A DNA stretch of 64,000 bases from Planctomycetota bacterium (GTDB taxonomy: Bacteria > Planctomycetota > MHYJ01 > JACQXL01 > JACQZI01), in assembly GCA_016207825.1 (NCBI GenBank), contig JACQZI010000014.1, positions 3,183-67,182 of the forward strand, read 5' to 3'. Positions within the stretch are counted from its first letter, which is position 1, and the number at the start of each line of letters is the position of its first letter. Of this stretch, positions 35,719 through 43,517 are shown piece after piece. Position numbers and translations under genes: made by a program. Below the pieces are notes generated by a model. It was not told the origin of the DNA, did not search any database, and saw only the letters and a program-made list of their open reading frames with translations.

Positions 35719-36228
35719 CTATTTTTTAGCTTCAGCAGGAGTTTCTTTCTTGGCTTCTTTGGCTTCCGCTTTCGGCTCGTGCTTTGCTTCCGGCTTAGCC
35801 TCTGCCTTACTCTCCGCTTTCGCTTCGGCCTTCTCCTCCGGCTTCTCCTTCATTTCTTCCGGCACTTCCTCTTCGGCTCCGGGCACGATGGTGTCCTTGA
35901 GCTTGGCGGCCTTGCCGACCCTATCCCTCAGATAATAGAGCTTGGCGCGGCGGGTGCTTTCTCCGCTTCTCTTAATTGCGATTTTAGTGACATTGGGTGA
36001 ATGGACCGGGAAAATACGCTCCACGCCTTCGCCCTGGACGATGCGCCGGACGATGAAGGTCTCGTTCACGCCGCCGCCTTTACGGGCGATGACGATTCCG
36101 TTAAATATCTGGATTCTTTCCTTGTCGCCTTCCATTACCTTGACGTGGACATCGACCGTATCGCCGATATCGAACTTGAATTCCTTTTTCCTGAGATAAT
36201 CTTTTGAAATCTCTTCCATGATGTTCAT
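35719..36228 (-). CDS. rplS: 50S ribosomal protein L19 with long Lys/Glu/Ala tail
   Basis: 169 residues. The first 115 are a normal L19: 'FDIGDTVDVHVKVMEGDKER', 'IQIFNGIVIARKGGG', 'FPVHSPNVTKIAIKRSGES' and 'RAKLYYLRDRVGKAAKL'. The remaining 50 or so are a low-complexity extension of Lys, Glu and Ala ('KAEAKAESKAEAKPEAK'). L19 lies at the 30S-50S interface. The tail is probably disordered; such tails occur sporadically in L19 of some phyla. AAGGAT before the first ATG supports the start. Downstream of trmD, as in many bacteria. Confidence 0.96.
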   Translation of the reverse strand: MNIMEEISKDYLRKKEFKFDIGDTVDVHVKVMEGDKERIQIFNGIVIARKGGGVNETFIVRRIVQGEGVERIFPVHSPNVTKIAIKRSGESTRRAKLYYLRDRVGKAAKLKDTIVPGAEEEVPEEMKEKPEEKAEAKAESKAEAKPEAKHEPKAEAKEAKKETPAEAKK

Positions 36229-36309
36229 ACTTATATCCTTTCTCTATTTCTATTGCCTAAAGCAGTCAAGGCCTTTTCCCGATTAATCGGGATCCGCCTC
36301 TGGCGGACT

Positions 36310-36981
36310 CTACCTATTAGCCCTCAAACTGCGCCATTTATTAATCTCATCGTGATTGCCGGAAAGAAGCACCTCCGGAACCGCGATTCCCTTATAAACC
36401 CGGGGCCGGGTATAATTGGGGAAATCCAGCTTATCGCCCTTGCTGAACGATTCCTCCACGGCCGAGTTCGGATTACCCAGGACATTCGGAACCAGCCGGA
36501 TTACGGAATCTATCACCACTGCCGCCGGTATTTCTCCACCTGAAAGAACGTATTTGCCGATAGAGAGCTCTTCGAACTCGATGAGCTCTTTTATCCGCTC
36601 GTCAAACCCTTCATAATGCCCGCAGAGCAGAATCAGGTTTTCCCTTTTGGCAAGGGCTTTCGCCCGTGCCTGGGAAAAAACCCTGCCGGCAGGCGAGAAC
36701 AAAATCTTATGCGCCCTGCCCCCGCCTGCGCTACGGCGGGCAGGCTTGATGGTTTTCTCTATCGCCTCGATAGCGCGCACTATTGGTTCAACCATCAGGA
36801 CCATTCCGGGCCCGCCGCCGAAGGGGCGGTCATCGACCTTGCGATGCTTATCCAGGGTATAATCCCGGAGGTTATGCAGTTTAATCGTTACCAGCCGTTT
36901 GGTTTGCGCCCGTTTAACGATGCTTTCCTTAAGAAAGCCCTTGAACATATTCGGGAACAAAGTAACGACATCTATCCGCAT
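36310..36981 (-). CDS. trmD: tRNA (guanine-N1)-methyltransferase
   Basis: 223 residues from the ATG at 36981 ('MRIDVVTLFPNMFKGFL'). SPOUT signatures: 'DDRPFGGGPGMVLMVEPIVR', 'LILLCGHYEGFDERI', 'EELSIGKYVLSGGEIPA' and 'RLVPNVLGNPNSAVEES'. It methylates G37 of tRNAs using SAM. After 'EAIEKTIKP' an extra 'ARRSAGGGRAHK' is encoded by an imperfect palindromic element. It is followed 81 bases on by rplS and preceded by a strong promoter embedded in an inverted repeat. Confidence 0.96.
   Translation of the reverse strand: MRIDVVTLFPNMFKGFLKESIVKRAQTKRLVTIKLHNLRDYTLDKHRKVDDRPFGGGPGMVLMVEPIVRAIEAIEKTIKPARRSAGGGRAHKILFSPAGRVFSQARAKALAKRENLILLCGHYEGFDERIKELIEFEELSIGKYVLSGGEIPAAVVIDSVIRLVPNVLGNPNSAVEESFSKGDKLDFPNYTRPRVYKGIAVPEVLLSGNHDEINKWRSLRANR
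36713..36745. repeat. Palindromic element inside trmD
   Basis: Arms GCCCTGCCCCCGCC and GGCGGGCAGGC around a core CTGCGCTAC. The core and right arm resemble the intergenic element at 53317-53343 (CCTGTGCTACGGCAGACAGG), so this is a dispersed repeat that has been accommodated in frame. Confidence 0.65.
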
Positions 36982-36995
36982 AAGGCAGTCCAAAC

Positions 36996-37034
36996 AAACG
37001 GCCTATTATAATAAAAGACAGGCCGTTTTGTCAA
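36996..37034 (-). promoter_or_regulatory. trmD-rplS promoter within an inverted repeat
   Basis: Minus strand: TTGACA (37029-37034), 18 bases, TATAAT (37005-37010). A 9-bp inverted repeat AAACGGCCT/AGGCCGTTT (36996-37004 and 37020-37028) brackets the -10 box, one arm just behind the -35 and the other over the transcription start. This looks like an operator. Confidence 0.65.
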
Positions 37035-37109
37035 TAAAAACCTGATAGCCCGGAGCGGCAGCGAGTGCGTCCCCGGAATTACACGAACTAATGAACTTAC
37101 ATTAATTTA

Positions 37110-37138
37110 TTGCCAAACTTCCCATTAAAACGTAAAAT
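37110..37138 (+). promoter_or_regulatory. Promoter of the SIR2-like gene (duplicated promoter, copy 1)
   Basis: TTGCCA (37110-37115), 17 bases beginning AACTTCCC, TAAAAT (37133-37138). Nearly identical in boxes and in the first eight spacer bases to 39492-39520. About 200 bases of leader, including GC-rich hairpins, separate it from the start codon. Confidence 0.6.
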
Positions 37139-37337
37139 CCGAATAATTAAGAAAGCGACCAAAGAGAGCCCCGACCCAACATGGCCCTCGTATCCCGAAG
37201 GGAGAAGGGGGTGGCTTCGGGGGCGTCCCCCGAAATGTAAGAGTAGAATCGGGAATTGAGTAAGATTCATCCTGCCGCCTTTAGCGAGCCTCGCCTATGG
37301 CGGGAGCGGAGTCGAAGGGGTGTCACCGGAATTAAGA
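37139..37337. other. Long GC-rich leader of the SIR2-like gene
   Basis: No gene. It contains GC-rich inverted repeats (around GGGGGCGTCCCCC at 37219-37231, and GCCTCGCC...GGCGGGAGC near 37285). Such elements recur in other spacers of the window; here one appears inserted between a promoter and its gene. Confidence 0.45.
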
Positions 37338-39275
37338 ATGAATTCATCATTTCATACAATCTGTATAGGTGAAGATATACAATCATATGATAGTTTGGTT
37401 AAGGAAACTTCCGCTGAGTTTCAAAAACGTAATGTGCTTCTTTTTACCGGTGCTGGCATTTCCACAGGAGAACCTTCGTCTCTTCCACTAGCAGTTGAAC
37501 TTATTAAACCATTGGTTTCAGAATTTAAGAAAGCAACTCAATTATTTCCCGAATTAAATAAAATCGACTCAAAAGATAAAAATCTGGCGTTCGCCACGCT
37601 TGAAGAAGCCAGATTGGAACGTCTTCTTGACGCACTCTACCGTGTTTATAAAGAACCGGCTTTAGATTACATTTCTGTTCTAAATGGCGACGAATGCAAT
37701 ACCAATCATAATGCAATTGCCGCATTGGCAAAAAATAATTTCCTACCCGTTTGCATAACCCTTAATTTTGATTTGCTAATTGAAAAAGCAGTGGGGTCTT
37801 GTGAAATTGAATGTCCATTATCGACCCCCTCAAAAATTCCTTTTGGCACATCGAACCCTATTCTTAGAGTAATAAAACCGCATGGCACTTTTACTGAAGG
37901 CGATGACCCATATAAATATCTTGCGGCAACATTGTCGGATATCGGTTCCGAACCGGCATATAATACCATTAGGGTAATTTCGGATGCAATCGATAAATCC
38001 AGTGTCTTGCTGGTAGCCGGTTATAGCGATGATGATTGGGATATTTTCCCTATTCTCGTAAAAAAAACTAGTTCTGCTAAGAGACTAAAGAAAATAATAT
38101 GGGTTCAATATATCAGTCCTAAAACTATTGAACGACGAAAAGCAGGACTAGATGAAATTTCAGAGAGAGTTTATAATTGGCTTAGTAATTCAAATATAGA
38201 AGCTGTTATTCTTATTGGAGACATTAGGCAATTTCTTATTGATACACTTGAATCTTTATCTATTACGATATCACAGCCTAAGGGTGGAGTGAAAAAACAC
38301 CCAGATATCGCACCATTCAAAGCCGATAATGATCCGAATAATGCTCAATCAATAAAAACCGCATTAGCACTGGCTTATATTATTCATCAAACAGGAGAAT
38401 ATAGTGAAAAACTTCTTTGGTTGTTGCATAATAACTCAATAATAAAAAACACACCTCATTTATTATGGCAGGTTGAAGATTTGCTTGGGCATATGTACCA
38501 TACTTATGGCAAGTTAGAGAGAGCTATTCGTCATACAAAACAAACTATATCAGCCAAACAACACCCAGAAGTTGAATTATCTGTTGCTAAAGATATTGTT
38601 TGGCTTGGGTATGAATATTTATGCCTTTCGAAAAGGCCCAATCCGCTCCGACCGCTTCGACTTATTAAAATCCCATATTGTATTTTCAAGGGTATGTATT
38701 TACTTAAGAAAGGAATTTCCTTAGCCAAAACAAATGAAGAAAGGAAAAGCCTTAAGGGACTGGCCGCATATTATCGAGTGGATCTATTGCATAGCTGGGG
38801 AAATATTTTAATGCTTTTTGGGTGTTATACCGTACGTATTTTTGCTTTTTATTTCCGTTGGATTGAATCGTTATATAGCGATATCGATAAGAATTTTGAT
38901 GTAATGAAAACGGCCTACTATTGGTTGCGTCATTTAGAGACAAAATTGCTTGGTAGAAAATTTATTGATAAAAAAGAGCTTAAAGAAATAAAGGATAGGC
39001 TTGATGAATTACAAATTCAGAACGACTTAGTGCAAAACAATCCTCAATCCGGGAATACGCGTGCTTATCGAGCTTTGCTTTATTATCTGATTGATCATAA
39101 TATGGGTAAGGCTAAAGAGGAAATAAACGGGTCTGACAAAGAATGGAGAAAAAAGTGTAAAGGAATAGCATCTGGTTGGAGACGCACTGTGCTTTTTAAA
39201 CGATTTATTGGTTTGAAAAAACCGACTTTTCTTGATGCATTATGGTTGTTCCTAAAAGAAGCTGATGCTACCTGA
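37338..39275 (+). CDS. SIR2-like NADase-type domain protein, probable defence protein
   Basis: About 645 residues from the ATG at 37338 (GTG at 37320 is an in-frame alternative). The N-terminal 300 residues are a SIR2_2-like fold: 'VLLFTGAGISTGEPSSLP' near residue 33, 'PVCITLNFDLLIEKA' near 140, 'RVIKPHGTFTE' with the conserved His, and 'SVLLVAGYSDDDWDIFPIL'. The C-terminal half is helical and TPR-like ('LLGHMYHTYGKLERAIRHTK'). SIR2 domains joined to helical sensors act in several anti-phage systems by depleting NAD. AT-rich and in the accessory island; the same promoter type drives the next gene. A specific system could not be assigned. Confidence 0.8.
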   Translation: MNSSFHTICIGEDIQSYDSLVKETSAEFQKRNVLLFTGAGISTGEPSSLPLAVELIKPLVSEFKKATQLFPELNKIDSKDKNLAFATLEEARLERLLDALYRVYKEPALDYISVLNGDECNTNHNAIAALAKNNFLPVCITLNFDLLIEKAVGSCEIECPLSTPSKIPFGTSNPILRVIKPHGTFTEGDDPYKYLAATLSDIGSEPAYNTIRVISDAIDKSSVLLVAGYSDDDWDIFPILVKKTSSAKRLKKIIWVQYISPKTIERRKAGLDEISERVYNWLSNSNIEAVILIGDIRQFLIDTLESLSITISQPKGGVKKHPDIAPFKADNDPNNAQSIKTALALAYIIHQTGEYSEKLLWLLHNNSIIKNTPHLLWQVEDLLGHMYHTYGKLERAIRHTKQTISAKQHPEVELSVAKDIVWLGYEYLCLSKRPNPLRPLRLIKIPYCIFKGMYLLKKGISLAKTNEERKSLKGLAAYYRVDLLHSWGNILMLFGCYTVRIFAFYFRWIESLYSDIDKNFDVMKTAYYWLRHLETKLLGRKFIDKKELKEIKDRLDELQIQNDLVQNNPQSGNTRAYRALLYYLIDHNMGKAKEEINGSDKEWRKKCKGIASGWRRTVLFKRFIGLKKPTFLDALWLFLKEADAT

Positions 39276-39491
39276 ATGTTGATAGTCACCACGCTTTGGA
39301 GCACACTTTTCCAAAAACAGCCTTGTTCTCTTGAAACAGGCACCTATCCCTGAAATCCTTGATTTTCTCTATCCACAAAGCTCTTTTTCTCAATTCCGGA
39401 GCGAAGCGACTTCCCCGCGGAACATAGTGACGTCCCTTTAGGGAAAGCGTAGCCAGGTGGGATTAATCAATCAACTAATTAACTAATATTA
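39276..39491. other. Spacer between SIR2-like and HhH-like genes
   Basis: No gene seen. Contains a GC-richer patch (about 39401-39460) of the dispersed intergenic type, flanked by AT-rich DNA. Confidence 0.4.
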
Positions 39492-39520
39492 TTGCCAAAC
39501 TTCCCTTCGAATAGTAAAAT
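39492..39520 (+). promoter_or_regulatory. Duplicated promoter, copy 2 (before 39570)
   Basis: TTGCCA (39492-39497), 17 bases beginning AACTTCCC, TAAAAT (39515-39520), then GGTAATTAAG. Matches the promoter of the SIR2-like gene and suggests duplication and joint control. Confidence 0.6.
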
Positions 39521-39569
39521 TCTTGGTAATTAAGTAAAACGTCCCCCAAAAGCACGGAATTATAACGAA

Positions 39570-40148
39570 ATGTCTAACAAATTAAAGAATTTAGCCAGGA
39601 TTGTTGAGTGGTATAAGAAGAGAGCTCGTTTCAATCCTGACGATTATTCTAACGGTTCACTTGAAGAACGTATTAGAAAGATTTATACATTTCCCCACCA
39701 GCGGAGGGTTAAAAAATCAGTTAAAGACAGAGTAAAGAAAAAGCTATTGCGCAATGCAAAAGCAATCAATAAATGTAAAGACTTTAATTCTCTTTATAAC
39801 ATAGTTGAGGAAAACAGTGTAAAGGGGTTTGGGGACTTATCTATTTACGATACCACTATGATGATTGGCTTCCGCAAAGGAATCCTTCCTGATAAAGTCT
39901 ACTTACATCGTGGGACGCGTAGGGGGGCGGAAATATTACTAGGAAGGCAGCTAAGTAAAACTTCCTGTCTTTTAACAGATGAATTAGATATCTTATTACG
40001 GAAACTAAAACCATACCAAATAGAAGACCTTTTGTGTATCTGTAAAGACGATTTTAAACTCAGGAAAGTTACAAGCGCTATATTGAACAAACGCCACGGC
40101 GAAAGAACATGTGTTGTAAAAAAGAAAACTAAGCGAAACTCTTGCTAA
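39570..40148 (+). CDS. Hypothetical protein, possible helix-hairpin-helix domain
   Basis: 192 residues, very basic at both ends ('HQRRVKKSVKDRVKKK' and a Lys/Arg-rich tail). The middle 'GFGDLSIYDTTMMIGFRKGI' continuing 'LPDKVYLHRGTRRGAEILLG' resembles an HhH-containing glycosylase-like domain seen in small uncharacterised proteins (recollection, not a search). I infer nucleic-acid binding from this and the charge. No signal peptide or membrane segment. It lies in the AT-rich island between the SIR2-like gene and the GHKL operon, with its own promoter. Confidence 0.65.
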   Translation: MSNKLKNLARIVEWYKKRARFNPDDYSNGSLEERIRKIYTFPHQRRVKKSVKDRVKKKLLRNAKAINKCKDFNSLYNIVEENSVKGFGDLSIYDTTMMIGFRKGILPDKVYLHRGTRRGAEILLGRQLSKTSCLLTDELDILLRKLKPYQIEDLLCICKDDFKLRKVTSAILNKRHGERTCVVKKKTKRNSC

Positions 40149-40170
40149 AAACATAAAATCAAAGTAGAAT
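40142..40170 (+). promoter_or_regulatory. Promoter of the GHKL/receiver operon
   Basis: TTGCTA (40142-40147), 17 bases, TAGAAT (40165-40170), about 55 bases before the ATG at 40226. The boxes resemble those of the two promoters upstream in the island (TTGCCA/TAAAAT). Confidence 0.5.
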
Positions 40171-40225
40171 TTAGGCGTTGATGAAAATCCGAGATTTGTT
40201 AGAATAACCGATTTAAAATACGCAT

Positions 40226-42505
40226 ATGGAGAAATTTAAGTTTACAGTTGATAGTGCTTTGCTCAGTGAATTGGGGGAAAAATTAGTCGAATTTCCTCAC
40301 ATTGCTTTGGTTGAATTAGTTAAAAATGCTTATGACGCCGATGCAACACGGGTAGATATAAAGTTTATTGAGCAAAAAACAGGTGCCCCAGAAATCCATA
40401 TTATCGATAATGGACATGGCATGACATTAGATGATGTTAAAAATTATTGGATGAGGATTGCCACAACAAATAAAATCAAGAATAATTATTCTCCATTATA
40501 TGGTCGTCCTAAGACAGGAGAGAAAGGTATTGGACGATTTGCTTGTCGACGGTTAGGATTGCATTTAAAGCTTATTACAATTGCAAAATCAACTGGGAAT
40601 AACTATGAAAGGACAGAGGTTGAATTTCTGTGGGACCATTTTAAAGCCGGGAAAGAAGTTACAGAGATAGAATGCCCGGGGAAAAATGAAAAAATAAAAG
40701 ATGCGCAAACAGGAACCACTTTAATTATCAGTAAGGGGCAAAAAAATGAGTGGCAAAAAAGAGGTTATGACTTTGCAAAAAGACAATTCTGTTTGCTTGC
40801 TATTAATAGAGGCGAAAAAAGGAAAGGGTTTGCAGAAGACCCAGGCTTTAATATTTTTATGACTTTTCCACAAATGGAAGGTACAACAGAAGCGATTGAT
40901 ATGCGTCAACAAGTTATTTCAGGTGGTTGGGGGGTGCTTAAAGGACATGTTGATAGTAAAGGTAACGCAACTTATACCCTAGATGCATTAGATATTGGGG
41001 AAAGAACTTTTAAGAGCTCTGAGGAATACACAAACCTAAAAGACGTCACAATGGAAATAGGAATAATTCCCGGTAGTAGAAAAGACCAATATAAAGACCC
41101 AAAACTATTAAAAGAAGAATACAAAAATTCAAATTTGCTAAAAGATTGGGTAGTTAAAAACTTCTTAGATGATTGGGGTGGTGTTCAGGTTCGTTTCAAA
41201 GGATTTAGGGTTTATCCCTATGGAGATGATGATTGGCTGGATATTGATAGGGATAGAGCACTAAGCAAAGGAGCGTCAGAATCCAAGGAGCTTGAAAAGG
41301 TTGTATACACCTTCAATAATGTAGTACTTCCTAGCCGTTATTTACTTAGTTTGCTTTCGATGCGTAGTTATGTTGGTTCGGTTAATATTGGTGAAGGTGC
41401 GACCGGATTTGAGATGAAAGCCAGCCGAGAAAAATTTGTAGATTCAAAAGCAACTGAAGAATTAAAGAATTTCGTACGGTATGGTATTGATTGGGCAACT
41501 ATTCTCAGGGATTATTACAAAAGATTAAAAGAAACGAGTAGTTCAGAAAAAGCTGCTGAAAAACTAGGTGAAGTAATCGGCAAAAAAGTAGGCCCGGAAA
41601 AAGTTGTTGAGGCCGCTACCGCCTATCTAAAACAACAAGTTGATAGCATATCCAATCTATTACCAAAGAATAAGAGAGAAGAATTAGAAAAATCCATTCC
41701 AGCGATAACGAATTCTATTTTAAAATATGACAAATTGAAAACTGGTGAATTACATCACTTAAGATTAGTGGCCTCAACTTCTACACTGCTAAATATTTTT
41801 GCTCATGATGTAAAATTATTCACTGGTTCATTAAGTTCCAGTCGCGTAAAATTAAAAGATCTCGAAGATAGAGTTTCTGCCAAGGACAAAGAATTCATTA
41901 AAGAAATACGTAATGGTTTAAATGATTCTAAAAAAAGATTTAATGATCTTTTAGAAATGACAGCTCTTATTGGCACGGAAAATATATCCACACCGCCTCA
42001 GCAATTAGCACTGTTTGATAGAATCGAATCAGCCGAAAGATGCTTTAAACCAATATTAGATGAATATCATATTAAAATTAATTATGATCAAGTCCCCAAA
42101 AATTTATTGGTCGGTCCAATGTTGGAAGGGGAATTATATGCGATTCTTCTTAATACTCTTTCTAATTCAATTAAGGCTGTGATAGCTGAGGGACAAAACA
42201 AAATAATTGAAATTGCGGCTACAATGGTCGAGAAAAAAGCTAAACTAAATATTCGTGACAGTGGAATTGGATTAGATGAAAATCATTTTGATGATGTTTT
42301 TATTCCTTTTATTGCTGATCCTACAAATAAGCTATACAAGGAATTAGAGAAAAAAATTAATCCCAGGGATAAATATATTGTGGGGATGGGAAGTGGTTTA
42401 GGATTAAGTATCGTTAAAGATATCGTAAAATTACGTAAGGGGGAAATCAGATTTGTGAAACCAACAGGTAACTGGAAAACCGATTTGGAGGTTATTTTAC
42501 CATGA
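40226..42505 (+). CDS. Double GHKL protein: Hsp90/MORC-like ATPase fused to histidine kinase core
   Basis: 759 residues. N-terminal GHKL ATPase: 'ALVELVKNAYDADATRVDI' (about 28-46), 'HIIDNGHGMTLDDV', 'TGEKGIGRFACRRLG' (about 97-111), as in MORC/Hsp90/MutL-like proteins. A long middle region follows. From about 510 there is a kinase-like helical pair with 'LNIFAHDVKLFTGSLS' (candidate phospho-His near 526) and a second GHKL domain: 'ILLNTLSNSIKAVI', 'NIRDSGIGLDENHFDDVFIP', 'GMGSGLGLSIVKDIVKL'. No membrane segment, so it senses an intracellular cue. Its stop overlaps the start of the receiver gene (ATGA). Likely a sensor kinase of an unusual cytoplasmic signalling or defence unit. Confidence 0.85.
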   Translation: MEKFKFTVDSALLSELGEKLVEFPHIALVELVKNAYDADATRVDIKFIEQKTGAPEIHIIDNGHGMTLDDVKNYWMRIATTNKIKNNYSPLYGRPKTGEKGIGRFACRRLGLHLKLITIAKSTGNNYERTEVEFLWDHFKAGKEVTEIECPGKNEKIKDAQTGTTLIISKGQKNEWQKRGYDFAKRQFCLLAINRGEKRKGFAEDPGFNIFMTFPQMEGTTEAIDMRQQVISGGWGVLKGHVDSKGNATYTLDALDIGERTFKSSEEYTNLKDVTMEIGIIPGSRKDQYKDPKLLKEEYKNSNLLKDWVVKNFLDDWGGVQVRFKGFRVYPYGDDDWLDIDRDRALSKGASESKELEKVVYTFNNVVLPSRYLLSLLSMRSYVGSVNIGEGATGFEMKASREKFVDSKATEELKNFVRYGIDWATILRDYYKRLKETSSSEKAAEKLGEVIGKKVGPEKVVEAATAYLKQQVDSISNLLPKNKREELEKSIPAITNSILKYDKLKTGELHHLRLVASTSTLLNIFAHDVKLFTGSLSSSRVKLKDLEDRVSAKDKEFIKEIRNGLNDSKKRFNDLLEMTALIGTENISTPPQQLALFDRIESAERCFKPILDEYHIKINYDQVPKNLLVGPMLEGELYAILLNTLSNSIKAVIAEGQNKIIEIAATMVEKKAKLNIRDSGIGLDENHFDDVFIPFIADPTNKLYKELEKKINPRDKYIVGMGSGLGLSIVKDIVKLRKGEIRFVKPTGNWKTDLEVILP

Positions 42506-43014
42506 AGAAAAAAATGATATTTTTATGGATAGAAGACAATCAAAAACGTCAAGCTGATTATGCAAGGACTTTGGAAAATAAATCTTTTAGAGGTATCCCA
42601 AAGGCCGAAATTGATTTTAAATTAGTTAGAGGGATGGATATAAAAGAAGTATTAGATGGAATAACCAAAGCATATAGAAGAATACCCCCCAATCTTATTA
42701 TTATAGACCATTTTTTGGATAATATTAAAGGCGGTTTTATAGAAGACAACAAGACTAATGGTACCTCTATAGCTTTGCTTCTAAGAGAAAAAGGATTAAA
42801 TTGCCCCATTGTTGGAATAACAACCGCTGCAAATATACGCAGGATCCCTATTTCTAATAATACTAAAGATATATATGATGATTTTATAGATGCCGATGAC
42901 TTTGAGGAATATTTCGAGGATATTTTTGTTCTGGCAAATGCATTTAGAGTTTCGAAAAAAGTCCCCTCCGATAAGTCTAGGTTTTTAGGCTTATTAAAAA
43001 CCCAAAACAATTAA
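42502..43014 (+). CDS. Atypical response-regulator receiver protein (5' part of a frameshifted gene)
   Basis: 170 residues before a stop. Receiver features: acidic pair Glu11-Asp12 ('FLWIEDNQK'), phosphoacceptor Asp69 in 'LIIIDHFLDN' and Thr in 'VGITTAAN'. The usual C-terminal Lys is not visible ('YDDFIDADDFEEYF'). The gene starts inside the kinase stop (ATGA overlap). The frame ends at 43014, but a -1 frame continues without a stop from 42981 to 43517. One extra A in the five-A run at 42996-43000 would join them into a 338-residue protein. I regard this as one gene with a frameshift, natural or from sequencing. Confidence 0.8.
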   Translation: MKKKMIFLWIEDNQKRQADYARTLENKSFRGIPKAEIDFKLVRGMDIKEVLDGITKAYRRIPPNLIIIDHFLDNIKGGFIEDNKTNGTSIALLLREKGLNCPIVGITTAANIRRIPISNNTKDIYDDFIDADDFEEYFEDIFVLANAFRVSKKVPSDKSRFLGLLKTQNN

Positions 43015-43517
43015 GAGAACAATTAATACAAGTACTGCCTACTGATTTAAGTTCAAGCTGGCTATCAACTCTATACAAATGGGTCAGAAATAGTTTTTTT
43101 GGTAAACCAGGATTCCTATATAATAAATTGTGGGCTGCAACCTATCTCGGTTTAAATGAAAAAGGTTTTGAGAAAGTAGAAAATATTTTTAAGGATGCAA
43201 AATATGAAGGGATCTTTGCAAACACGTCAAAACCTCGTTGGTGGCCAATGAAAATCAAGGATTTATTGTATCAAAAGATTCACGAAAAGCATAGCGGTCT
43301 AACATGGGAACTTGGGCATTTTTTAACCCCGCCAATCACTAAGAATGATTTTTCTAAATGTTATGTTTGTGAAAAAGATTATCCAGAAATCGTGGGATAT
43401 ACAGATGAATCATTAAAAAAACAATATCCCATGCATATTAGATGCTCAGAACCGATTGTTAATCTCGAAAAAGATATGTTCTTTGAAGAGAAACGAAAGC
43501 AAAAAAGGAAAAAATGA
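42981..43517 (+). CDS. C-terminal zinc-ribbon-like part of the frameshifted receiver gene
   Basis: An open frame directly continuing the receiver gene after a one-base shift; the first ATG-independent residues read 'NPKQLREQLIQVLPTDLSSS'. The first usable ATG of its own would be an internal TTG/ATG near 43128-43247 without a ribosome site, so separate translation is unlikely. It contains 'RWWPMKIKDLLYQ', 'LTWELGHFLTPPI' and a Cys/His set 'CYVCEKDYPE' ... 'MHIRC' that could bind zinc. The tail is Lys-rich. Its stop overlaps the next start by ATGA, which again argues that the three genes were one translationally coupled operon. Confidence 0.7.
   Translation, partial: VFRLIKNPKQLREQLIQVLPTDLSSSWLSTLYKWVRNSFFGKPGFLYNKLWAATYLGLNEKGFEKVENIFKDAKYEGIFANTSKPRWWPMKIKDLLYQKIHEKHSGLTWELGHFLTPPITKNDFSKCYVCEKDYPEIVGYTDESLKKQYPMHIRCSEPIVNLEKDMFFEEKRKQKRKK

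Noticed and set aside
42991-43005. Programmed -1 frameshift in the receiver gene
   Set aside because: Five A before CCC does not form a canonical slippery heptamer in the zero frame; a lost base is simpler.
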